Assembly (NCBI GenBank): GCA_013995675.1 | Contig: VWRR01000006.1 | Location: 434,001-498,000 of the forward strand | Direction of reading: 5' to 3' | Length of the DNA: 64,000 nucleotides | From: Cyanidiococcus yangmingshanensis | Taxonomy: Eukaryota > Rhodophyta > Bangiophyceae > Cyanidiales > Cyanidiaceae | Shown: positions 1 to 8,316 of the stretch, one piece after another | Layout: each line of letters starts with the position of its first letter | How positions within the stretch are numbered: position 1 is the first letter of the stretch | Notes under the pieces: generated by a model | What the model was told of the DNA's origin: nothing | What the model saw: the letters and a program-made list of their open reading frames with translations, nothing else | Database searches by the model: none | Program-made: the position numbers and the translations under genes

Positions 1-645
1 CGTGGGGACGCGATCGCGGGACGCCTGCATCACCAAATTTATACGGTTGCCCATTGAAGACCCATTTCTTGAAGATGATCTGAGTCGCCTGGTGATTCCA
101 TCAGTTCCAAGTGAACTAGCGACGGCTGAAAAACTCAAAACGCCCTTATTTGCTGACGCTGGAAACCCGCTCATGGCACAGATTACGTTTCTGGCGACAA
201 GCGTTTCACCAGATGTCGCAGCGGCGGCGGCTCGGGCAGGCACTCGCTACCATCATGAAGAGCGATGCTCCTCCGGAAGCGCTATCAGACGCGAATGCAG
301 TAGAAGCAGTTGCCGGCAACGGCACTGGGTGCAGCTGCAGCACGTGCATCTACGCTAGCTGCTGCAGAGAATGCCGATATTCAACAAGCAACGGAAAAAG
401 CCATCGAAATTCAGTTGAAAAAACTCGAAGCAAAAATGCAAGTTTTCGAGAAGTTACAGCATGAGGTTATACGCGAGCGCGAGCGCGTGGAAGTCTACCG
501 CAAAGAATTGTTTGCAGAGCGTCTCAACCTGGTAGCTCGTAGAGAGGCGCTCACAAACACGGGCAGTCTCGGAGCGTCTCCTGCAGGGCCGAATTTCTCT
601 GTTCCCGAGTGGACGCTCTCTCGGGACGATCGCCAGACTCAGTGA
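1..645 (+). CDS. SWI3: SWI3/SMARCC chromatin-remodelling subunit, C-terminal part
   Basis: The gene runs in from the left edge. The first residues end a SANT domain (FIRLPIEDPFLED, about residues 13-25 of the visible part). Next comes the SWI3 segment FADAGNPLMAQITFLATSV, then a C-terminal coiled coil (QLKKLEAKMQVFEKLQ, then RERERVEVYRKELFAERLNL). This order is the family's conserved C-terminal half, where the coiled coil mediates dimerisation and complex assembly in SWI/SNF remodellers. The reading is split over three frames: it steps +1 near 239 (after ARA, resuming ALATIMKSD) and +1 near 315 (resuming ATALGAAAARAS). Each step looks like a single extra base, because family-like sequence resumes at once. 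It ends at a stop at 643-645. The family call is firm. Whether the frame steps are real, sequencing errors or decay cannot be told from the window. Confidence 0.85.
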
Positions 646-1349
646 ACACGACTCGAGAAACGTGGTAGAACTTGAAGCGGTGCGAGCTGTGGTGGTTCAT
701 TGCGAGACAGCTCTTTCGTGTTTCGCGACTGCAGGCGGCGGTTCTATTCGAATTCGAGGCAGGTCGCCATAGCTTTGATCGATGTAAACTGATATGGATT
801 GCATCAAGCACATGCCGATATGACAGAGTCGAGCGCTTTACGCGATGCACGAGGTTCTGCTCGTAGGCGCAACCGGGAGCCTATGCGCAACAAAATTCCG
901 CGAGCGTTTCCGCGACCCGTTTGCGTCTGGAGAGGCTAGTATCACTGGCCGAGCACTCGACCCCTATCCATAAAAGGCGTACCGCGACCTCGTTCGTGCG
1001 CCATTTTTCGCCGCGCTTCTCGGACACAGACTGGGCAGTCGCACTCAAGCACCACTGCATCTCGGGGAGTGTCCAGCGTCGCGCCACATGCAAACAGGGC
1101 GCGTGGCGATCGTCGGGCCCAGCGCACTCGAGCGCAGACCCCGCCCGAGTCCGCGGCCTTGTGGCCGTTCGCCGGTGGTGCGCGCTGGCCCCCAGGACAA
1201 AAGCGTACTTGCGTCACTCCCGTTTCCCGTGCGATCCCTCATCACAGTACTCGAGGAGCCCGATGCTGCTTAACTTCGCGATTCGAGATGGGACGCGGTG
1301 TCTCCAGCTATGGTATGAACGCAAGTTACAAACCATGGTTTCCGATTCG

Positions 1350-1357
1350 TATATATA
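1350..1357 (+). promoter_or_regulatory. TATA-box candidate upstream of 6PGD copy 1
   Basis: An eight-base TATATATA run lies about 660 bases before the first in-frame ATG of the dehydrogenase and is identical in the second copy. If used, the mRNA would have a long leader containing several upstream ATGs (for example 1373). The role is inferred from sequence alone. Confidence 0.3.
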
Positions 1358-1568
1358 CCTGTTGCGTCGTCGATGGCGCACGCGCATCGTTCCGATCCCA
1401 TGCATGCACGCACTCCCGATCCCATGCATGCCCCGTTTCGGGGGGGTATCGTGCGTGCACGCGGCGATGACGGGCGCGCTGATGACGGGCGTCCCGGCGA
1501 CACGGATCCCAGCACGCATCCGTTGCGTTCCTGCTCTGCGTGCATACCCGTGTGTATCTTCGACACTA

Positions 1569-1718
1569 TCGCGACTGTTTTTTGGACTGCACTTGTTGTG
1601 GTTGAGGTTTGTTCGACGAGGTTGTACTAGTTTCGGTGGTTGCAGGTCTGTCTCGATCGGCGACCTCGAGTTGATCGCGACTGTTTTTTGGACTGCACTT
1701 GTTGTGATCGAGGTTTGT
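1569..1718 (+). repeat. Two direct repeats of about 44 bp in the 6PGD leader
   Basis: The units 1569-1612 and 1675-1718 share GCGACTGTTTTTTGGACTGC and the following CACTTGTTGTG, then differ by a few bases. The spacing is 106 bases. Next to them the phrase GACCTCGAGTTGATCG also occurs twice. The arrangement is kept in duplicate copy 2 at about 34468-34617. Function is unknown. Confidence 0.7.
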
Positions 1719-2010
1719 TTCCCAAGTGCATCGATCGTTGACCTCGAGTTGATCGAATCGATCTGCGTCGTGCAGAGACTGTCAAAACTTGGTCTGGTAG
1801 GGACTGATCTCGCTTCGGTGCCTCGTGCTTGAGCCGATACGTGCGCGTGCAGGAGCCCTCGTGCCGTTCCCCGTGCTCGTCGAGGCGCTTCGCGCGTACG
1901 CTCGGTCGACGGTGGTGTTGCCTAGTCCCATTCAGAGCGGTGCGGTCACTCGATCGACTTGAAGTTGCGTTGCGCTTGTTCACAGGTTGATTGCAGACGA
2001 GCGCTCGCCG

Positions 2011-4011
2011 ATGAACGCGCACAAAGAGGGGCGCGGTTCCGGGACCGACCTCCTATGGGTTTGCCCGCCACCGACGGGGGCTGTCCACCGAGGCGGTCGC
2101 GTTGCGGGCGCTGCACCAGCCCCAGCGTTGTGGCGCCCTAGAGCACCTATGGCGAGCGGTTGGTCGTCGCGACTGTTTGTGCGAACACCATCGCTGGACA
2201 CAGTTCGGTTCCGGCGCTGCGCCAGGCCCCCTGGGGTACGCTCCCTGTGCCAGCGGACATCACCGACTACTGAGGGCATGTCGAGTGAAGGTGCCCGCTC
2301 GAGCGCTTCCGAAACGGCGGTGGCGGACGCCGGGGTGATTGGCCTCGCGGTCATGGGCCAGAACCTGGCCTTGAACCTGGCATCACACGGCTTTGCTGTC
2401 TCTGTCTACAATCGCACGTATGCGCGCACCGAGGAGACTGTGCAGCGTGCGCTTCGGGAGCTTGGGCCTGGGCCTGGGCCTGGGCCTGGGCCTGGGCCAT
2501 CGCTGGGGGACGGCAGGGCAGCAGACCCACCTGTCCAGGGCTTTGCTGATCTCAAGTCGTTTGCGCGCTCCCTGAAGCGCCCTCGCAAGGTTTTCCTGCT
2601 GGTCAAGGCGGGCGATGCAGTGGACGCGACCGTGGAGGCGCTGGCGGAGGTGCTAGAGGCCGGCGACATTATTGTGGACGGCGGTAACGAATGGTACGAG
2701 AACACGGAGCGGCGAGCGAAGAGCGTTTCGGCGCACGGCCTGCTCTATGTCGGCATGGGCGTGAGTGGCGGCGAGGATGGTGCGCGCCACGGACCCTCGC
2801 TGATGCCCGGCGGCTCCCGGGAGGCGTATGCGCAGCTGGAGCCGCTGCTTGTGCGCATTGCCGCGCAGGTGCCAGGCTCTGGTCCGTGTGTGACGTACGT
2901 TGGCCCCGGCGGATCTGGGAACTATGTGAAGATGGTGCACAACGGGATCGAGTACGGCGACATGCAACTGATTGGAGAGGCGTATGACCTTCTGCGGGGC
3001 GTTGGCGGTCTGAGTGCGTCGAGCGCTGCGGACGTTTTTGCGACCTGGAATGCGGGCGACCTGCAGAGCTTCCTGGTGGAGATTACGGCACGGATCTTGC
3101 GTGTTTGCGACGATGTCGCAGGTGCAGGCACTAGCAGCAGCAGCGGCGCTGACGGCTCTGGCACTGCGGCTGGCTGTGTCGACGCCCTCGTGGATCGGAT
3201 CCTGGACCGGAGCGGGAGCAAAGGCACGGGCATGTGGACGGTAGCCGAGGCGCTACGACGCGGCGTGGCGGTACCGACGATTGCAGCGGCACTGGACGGC
3301 CGCTACCTCTCGGCGATGAAGGGGGAGCGCGAACGGGCATCGCGGGTGCTGTGTGGCCCCGAACGACCCGTGACCGCAGCATCTCTGTCGTTGTCAGCCG
3401 ACCTCGGGGCTGCCGGACCGGACACCGCGACGACTCGGCCACAGCGCGGTGCAGCGACGATGCCTGACATGAACGCTGGCCGTGCCGATCTGGCGGCGCC
3501 GAGCGTACCGACGCATACGCTGGTCGCTGCCGTTGGCGATGCGCTCTTCTGCAGCAAGCTCTGCAGCTACGCGCAGGGTCTGAGTCTTCTTCAGACGGCG
3601 AGTTCGGAGCAGGGCTGGTCGCTGAAACTGTCGGAGCTTGCGCGTATTTGGAAGGGCGGGTGCATCATTCGGGCGCAGTTGCTTGAGCGCATTGAGGCGG
3701 CGTTTCGGCGGGAGCCTGGTCTCCCGAATCTTCTGCTGGATGAGATGTTGGCGGCGGATATTGCGCGTCGGCAGGACGGTTGGCGACGCTGTGTGGCGCT
3801 TGCAGCTGCGCACGGCGTGCCGGCGCCCGCGCTCACCGCCAGTCTCTCGTACTACGACACGTATCGCCAGGGTGTACTTCGCTCGAGCCAGCTGGTGCAA
3901 GCGCAGCGCGACTGCTTTGGGTCGCACACGTACGAGCGTCTGGACCGTCCTGGGCGGGTCTGGCACACGCGCTGGACTGGCGACGGTCAGTCGGTTGAGA
4001 TCTCAGCCTAG
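2011..4011 (+). CDS. PGD: 6-phosphogluconate dehydrogenase, copy 1
   Basis: This enzyme oxidatively decarboxylates 6-phosphogluconate to ribulose 5-phosphate with NADP+, in the oxidative pentose phosphate pathway. Visible motifs: the Rossmann start GLAVMGQNLALNL, DGGNEWYENTERR, the family signature MGVSGGEDGARHGPSLMPGG, the catalytic helix KMVHNGIEYGDMQ, and the C-terminal YERLDRPGRVWHTRW. The first in-frame ATG is 2011. ATGs at 2149 and 2278 are alternatives: 2149 opens a basic, Ser/Arg-rich stretch resembling a transit peptide, and 2278 would give a cytosol-sized start. The protein is longer than usual because of three low-complexity insertions: a Gly-Pro repeat after residue 150, a Ser/Gly stretch, and a Pro/Ala/Thr-rich linker of about 50 residues before the C-terminal helical domain. 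All lie outside the conserved motifs. A near-identical copy lies at 34910-36922. Confidence 0.96.
   Translation: MNAHKEGRGSGTDLLWVCPPPTGAVHRGGRVAGAAPAPALWRPRAPMASGWSSRLFVRTPSLDTVRFRRCARPPGVRSLCQRTSPTTEGMSSEGARSSASETAVADAGVIGLAVMGQNLALNLASHGFAVSVYNRTYARTEETVQRALRELGPGPGPGPGPGPSLGDGRAADPPVQGFADLKSFARSLKRPRKVFLLVKAGDAVDATVEALAEVLEAGDIIVDGGNEWYENTERRAKSVSAHGLLYVGMGVSGGEDGARHGPSLMPGGSREAYAQLEPLLVRIAAQVPGSGPCVTYVGPGGSGNYVKMVHNGIEYGDMQLIGEAYDLLRGVGGLSASSAADVFATWNAGDLQSFLVEITARILRVCDDVAGAGTSSSSGADGSGTAAGCVDALVDRILDRSGSKGTGMWTVAEALRRGVAVPTIAAALDGRYLSAMKGERERASRVLCGPERPVTAASLSLSADLGAAGPDTATTRPQRGAATMPDMNAGRADLAAPSVPTHTLVAAVGDALFCSKLCSYAQGLSLLQTASSEQGWSLKLSELARIWKGGCIIRAQLLERIEAAFRREPGLPNLLLDEMLAADIARRQDGWRRCVALAAAHGVPAPALTASLSYYDTYRQGVLRSSQLVQAQRDCFGSHTYERLDRPGRVWHTRWTGDGQSVEISA
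2464..2499 (+). repeat. GGGCCT hexanucleotide microsatellite inside 6PGD copy 1
   Basis: Five to six tandem GGGCCT units encode a Gly-Pro run. The homologous stretch in copy 2 (about 35363-35410) is 12 bases longer and interrupted by GAGCCT units (Gly-Pro/Glu-Pro). Replication slippage since duplication explains the length change. Confidence 0.9.
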
Positions 4012-5168
4012 AGGCGCTGTCGCCTGCCTAGGATATCGTTGCCAGCTACGTATGTATCCATTTATCCATTTATCGATCTGGCTGGCTGACTGGCTGGCTG
4101 GCTGACTGGCTCTCTAGTTGGCTGGTGGACTGGCCGACGGAATGACTGGCTGAATGACAAGTGCCGCTTGCAGACGCGATTCCACGCCAGTCGAGTCCTG
4201 AATCGTGCGACACGAGCTGGCTGCTATCTCGGAACGCTTTGGGGAGCTCTCGCCATCGATGAGCAGATCCCTCTCTGTCGGCGAATATGTCTTGGCACCA
4301 GTCCGTGCTTGTCAGTACCTACGAGTCTGTGTTGGCACTCAATGACGTGACCTAATGTCTGTCTTTATAGAAGACTATGTCTCGGTTTTGAACCATATAA
4401 ACGACCGTCTGTCTGCACTGACGAGTGCGTCGTGGTCCCAAAGGCCACGGACGCTCACCCGTACGGAGTACGCGCTTTTTGAGCAGGCACCAACATTTCG
4501 CCGTGTCGATTCGCACCCCAACTCATCCTCGATAGGTAACGAGAAGAGACGCGCTCGGGGTGTCTGAATAAAGCTCCACTGCGACCGTTGCTGTGGTCGC
4601 TCGTCGCTCGACACAGTGCATCCGCGCTGGGGGCCACTTGGACGTCCGCTTCTCGTCGTGCCGTGAAACCAGAGTGTTGCTTCATGCGGCTGACTCGTGG
4701 ACGATGGCTCGGATGAAGGGTTATCGCGAGTGCCACGCCCAAGTGCCGCTGAAACCTGATGGAGACCAAGGCATCGACAGGTAGGTTTCGATCGTTTCAG
4801 TCGTGTATGGTTGTGGCTGCAGGCGCTGTTGCGGCTCTCTTGACACAGATCGGTACCTGAACTAGAGAGACTCGTCCACAATCTGTACCGTATCGCTTGG
4901 TCTGGGTTGCGGCTGAAACTTATGTGTATGTTTGTGTACGACGAGGCGATGGTGTTCTGGGCTAGGCCAGATCGTTTGGATGCCATCTCGACCAGATCGT
5001 GTTTGTGATCCCTCACGTCCAAGCGTAGCGACGAGTGCGACCATAGAAGCAGGAACGCTACGAGGAGCTTCATCTACAGAAGCCAGCAACATGCAGGATT
5101 CCGTTACCATGACAGATCAGCAAGGTGTTTTACACTCAAAAAGGATGCCGTTTCCAAAGATGGCCCCT
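4012..5168. other. Intergenic between convergent 6PGD copy 1 and uvrC
   Basis: No supported gene. It begins with a CTGG/CTGA short tandem run (about 4078-4112). The rest is duplicated sequence up to 5100. A 232-codon minus-strand open frame (4375-5073) changes its N-terminal reading in copy 2 through a small indel and has no recognisable domain. Confidence 0.6.
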
Positions 5169-7364
5169 CTACTCCTCATCAGTACCGTGGAGATGTTGGT
5201 GAATGCGCTCTGCTAGTGTTGGCCCAATACGCGGCACTGCAGAGAGCTGTGCGCAACTTGCGGCGGCAACGCCCTCAAAGGAGCCGAAATGCTGCAGAAG
5301 GATGCGTTTGCGCGTTGGCCCCAAACCCGGCACGCCATCCAAAGCTGACGCCACAGCCGCCTTGCTGCGCAGACGACGATGATACTGAACAGCAAAATTG
5401 TGCGCTTCATCACGCATATGACGAAGGAGACGCAACCCTGGTGGGTCGACAGCGCTGTTCTGAAAATTCTCGAGCGGCCTCGATGACATCAGCGTATAGA
5501 TCTCTTCATTCCTCTTTGCAAGCGCTAGTAGAAGAGGTGTTCCCGCCTTGGGATTAAGTCCACAGGCCTCGAGCGCACTACACGCCGCCTTGAGTTGCTC
5601 GAGGCCGCCATCGACCAGCACGATATCGGGCATGTCAACAGGCGCTTTTTGAATTTCTCGAAAGCGACGTTTCAGAACTTGTTGCATGCTCAGGAGATCG
5701 TTTGAACCTATGGGTGTGGCGTCGGACTGGCGAATTCTATACCGTCGATAGGTGTGCGGCGCCGGAACACCATCCAGAAAAACGGATTGCGAGGCGACTG
5801 TGAACGTTCCACCCAGGTGGCTCACATCAAAGCACTCCATGCGATAGGGTCTCTGGGTTAAGCCCAAGCGAGCAGCCAGGTCCTCAAGTCGAACCGCTGC
5901 CTCCTTCGCACGACTGCAAGTCTCGCCCAGATGGGCGACTGCGTTATCCAGCGCAAGTTGTGTTAGTTCGCTGCGCAGTCCTGACTCTGGTGTCCGGACG
6001 CGTACTTGTCGAGGGTGCCAGCGCTCCCAGAGCAACTTCTCCAAGCTCAAAGCGTCGGATAGTGCCGGATAGACGAGCACTTCATTGGGCACCTCTCCTG
6101 CACTGGCAAGGCTCGAATAATGCTCCGCTAAAGCTTGTTGCAGAACCGTTCCTGCGATCTGGTCTAAAGACTTCGTTGTAGGCCGCGCTCGTCCGAGCTC
6201 CATGTCCCAGAGCAGCGGTGATACGCGTAGGCCGAAGTGCAAACGATTGATGACCACTCCATCTCGCATTTGAATGAGCTCAACCGATGCGGTTTTCGCA
6301 TCAGGTGTTACGGCTGCTGCCGCAATATCGGCGGACAAGCTCTCCTCGGCAAGCAAGACTCTCTGCGTTGTGTGCGGTACGATTCCGCTCGTCGTCTCAT
6401 TCGCAAGTTGTTGCAGGGCTCGACAAGCATCACGGAGACCTGCCGCACGTTCGTAATCTTCTCTCTTTATCGCACTTTGCATTTCTGTTTTCAGCTGGCC
6501 AATGACTTCAGCAACGCGCCCTTGAAGACAAAGTTCTGCGTTTCGCACCGTTTCACGATAAGTCGCTGGATCGACGAGTTTCTGACAGACTCCAGGGCAT
6601 ATACCTATGTCATAGTTGAGACATGGACGCTCGCGGAAAAGTGGCTGAGCTCGCTGTCTCATAGGAAAAGTGTGCTGAATAAATCGAAGAACGCGACGTA
6701 GAAGCTTGGCGTCAAGGAAAGGGCCGTAGACACGATCCCGACCTCGCGGACTCTGGTACGCCCGAGGACGTTGGCGAGTAACAACGAGGCGAGGATACGT
6801 CTCACTCCATGTGACGCGCACGAAAGGAAAACGCTTGTCGTCTTTCAGAAGTGTGTTGTACGGAGGTTGATGTTCACGAATAAAATTCGATTCTACTGCG
6901 AGTGCCTCGACTTGGTTCGCTGTCACGAAATACTCGATGCGATCGACCGTATCCAGTGCAGCGAGAACTTGTCGCGCGCGTTGTTCAGTTTGAGAACTCC
7001 GAAAGTATGAAGCTACCCGCTCCTGGAGACAACGGGACTTGCCAACGTAAACGAGGCGACCCCGCCGATCTCGGAAAAGGTAAACGCCACAAGACCGTGG
7101 CAGTGCTGCTATTTGTGGCCGTAGCCTCCGCCAGCGATCTATTCCAGCATTATCGTTGGGTGCTCCGCTTGAGTCCGGGACTTGAGGCTCGAACAATTTG
7201 CTCTTACAGCCTAGCGCTCCGCGTCGCAGCGTCAATCGCTGATTTTGCTGTGCCACACGGCTAGGTAGTGCTATCCGTTTTCGAAAGGCCAATCGCAGCA
7301 CGCCAGTCTGCTCTAATCGACTCCATGGCACCAAAAATAAGACGCACGGACGACAAATCGTCAT
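5169..7364 (-). CDS. uvrC: UvrC-type nucleotide excision repair endonuclease, probably organellar
   Basis: UvrC makes the dual incisions around bulky DNA lesions in the bacterial UvrABC pathway. All four family parts are present in order. The N-terminal GIY-YIG nuclease is at about residues 90-170 (CGVYLFRDRRGRLVYVGKSR, then VESNFIREHQPPYN). A UVR motif lies near 300 (KREDYERAAGLRDACRALQ). The RNase H-like second nuclease has FDVSHLGGTF and PDIVLVDGGLEQLKAA. A C-terminal helix-hairpin-helix pair follows (VPGLGPTRKRILLQHFGS, VPRIGPTLAERIH). The ATG at 7364 gives 731 residues, against about 600-650 in bacteria. The excess is an N-terminal hydrophobic/basic stretch (MTICRPCVLFLVPW, then many Arg) that suits an organelle transit peptide. 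The frame is intact, with compositional character like its neighbours, so it is part of the nuclear genome rather than contamination. Plastid location is inferred. It is divergent from the ABC1 kinase. Confidence 0.95.
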   Translation of the reverse strand: MTICRPCVLFLVPWSRLEQTGVLRLAFRKRIALPSRVAQQNQRLTLRRGALGCKSKLFEPQVPDSSGAPNDNAGIDRWRRLRPQIAALPRSCGVYLFRDRRGRLVYVGKSRCLQERVASYFRSSQTEQRARQVLAALDTVDRIEYFVTANQVEALAVESNFIREHQPPYNTLLKDDKRFPFVRVTWSETYPRLVVTRQRPRAYQSPRGRDRVYGPFLDAKLLRRVLRFIQHTFPMRQRAQPLFRERPCLNYDIGICPGVCQKLVDPATYRETVRNAELCLQGRVAEVIGQLKTEMQSAIKREDYERAAGLRDACRALQQLANETTSGIVPHTTQRVLLAEESLSADIAAAAVTPDAKTASVELIQMRDGVVINRLHFGLRVSPLLWDMELGRARPTTKSLDQIAGTVLQQALAEHYSSLASAGEVPNEVLVYPALSDALSLEKLLWERWHPRQVRVRTPESGLRSELTQLALDNAVAHLGETCSRAKEAAVRLEDLAARLGLTQRPYRMECFDVSHLGGTFTVASQSVFLDGVPAPHTYRRYRIRQSDATPIGSNDLLSMQQVLKRRFREIQKAPVDMPDIVLVDGGLEQLKAACSALEACGLNPKAGTPLLLALAKRNEEIYTLMSSRPLENFQNSAVDPPGLRLLRHMRDEAHNFAVQYHRRLRSKAAVASALDGVPGLGPTRKRILLQHFGSFEGVAAASCAQLSAVPRIGPTLAERIHQHLHGTDEE

Positions 7365-8316
7365 GAGCGTCTCCAAGTCGGAAACGCTTCTTCACTGTGC
7401 TGCAGTTTGTATGACACCGCGGCTACATTTGCTGGATATCGCCGTGATACAGACCAACGGCTGCTGGCCCGCATCTTCGAGATGCGGTCGGGGGCCAACG
7501 ACCACGCCACGTCTCGGACATGCGGGGTCACTAGGGGGCGGGTGCGCTGCGTGGCTCCCGCATTCACAGCGCGAATCGTCGGTCAGGCGTCGATCGATGC
7601 TGGGAATCGCAACTGTCGCATTGCATGTGCAGCCGTTCGCGGATGGTTGTCTCCGAAAGGTCGCCCCGAGGAACTTGTTGGAAGACGCTTTGCATGAATG
7701 CAGGATGGAAATCGTACAAGGGGGTTTCCTTATTCTAAGGTTTTTTGGAGAGATCGTGATGCAGGTTCATCGTTCGATGGCGACGCTCGAGAACGATCGA
7801 GCTCGATGTCGATGAATCGGATGGCGGTGCGTGCCCGCAAGACCGCTGTTGCAACTGAGACGTTTGGAATGCGCCCTGCAGCATCCTCTAACGATACTGC
7901 ATCGACGAGTTCGGACGACATTCTCGCTCCGGTGCAGGATCATCCGGGAGTGTATCGAAGGATCGCCTTTTCTTTTTAACACGTTACTTGGTTCGTGCAA
8001 AACAACCATACATTTTTCGTTTGTATTCCTGCAGGATGCTGTATGAGTTGGCGAGCGCAGCAGCAGCGCCCCTATCGAGCACGGCTGGGTGATTGGACCG
8101 CGGCTGGGCGGCGCATTCTTCGACCCGGACGCCATGGCGATCACAATCATCTCGGGGTTGGTGCTCGGGATGAACTCACGCTGAGCGAACGTTCTTGACC
8201 CAAGTTTGGCTCACTGGGCTGGATTCTGGTTCCTTTGATAGTACTAGTCTCTGGTCACGTTCCGCTGCCAGGTTTGTGCCTTCTATCCCAGTGGTGCAGG
8301 AAGGGTAACTGCTGCG
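7365..8316. other. Divergent intergenic region uvrC / ABC1 kinase
   Basis: This must hold both promoters. I see no convincing gene and no clear TATA box. A short T-rich run, TTTTCTTTTTAACACG, lies near 7968. Small open frames on both strands lack recognisable features. Confidence 0.5.

Larger units (their letters stand above)
646..2010. other. Intergenic, SWI3 to 6PGD copy 1; duplicated leader from 879
   Basis: No gene is supported here. Bases 879 onward belong to the 4.2 kb duplication. The stretch holds a TATA-like run (1350-1357), short CCCATGCATGC repeats (about 1397-1435) and a 44-base direct repeat (1569-1612 and 1675-1718). A 303-codon open frame (921-1832) shows no recognisable protein and was not accepted. 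Confidence 0.6.
879..5100 (+). repeat. Segmental duplication, copy 1 (4222 bp, 6PGD and both flanks)
   Basis: This block matches 33778-37995 in direct orientation. Similarity starts at GCCTATGCGCAAC (879 and 33778) and stops after ATGCAGGATT (ending 5100 and 37995). The flanks outside are unrelated. By eye I count about 41 substitutions plus a few small indels, roughly 99% identity. It carries the complete 6-phosphogluconate dehydrogenase gene with about 1.1 kb on each side. No transposase, terminal inverted repeat or target-site duplication is visible at the ends. Confidence 0.95.

Noticed and set aside
879-900. Possible mobile-element ends at the duplication boundaries
   Set aside because: No inverted repeats, target-site duplications or transposase/reverse transcriptase at either end.
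921-1832. 303-codon plus-strand open frame upstream of 6PGD, also open in the duplicate
   Set aside because: No recognisable domain, no ATG near its start, contains repeats, and conservation in the duplicate only reflects recency. More likely leader/promoter DNA.
3394-3966. 190-codon minus-strand ORF inside 6PGD (and its twin at 36305-36901)
   Set aside because: Antisense shadow of a well-conserved gene in GC-rich DNA.
4375-5073. 232-codon minus-strand ORF with a signal-peptide-like start (MKLLVAFLLLWS)
   Set aside because: In the duplicate a small indel changes the N-terminus completely (37271-38083) and no family is recognisable; the hydrophobic start is therefore not conserved.
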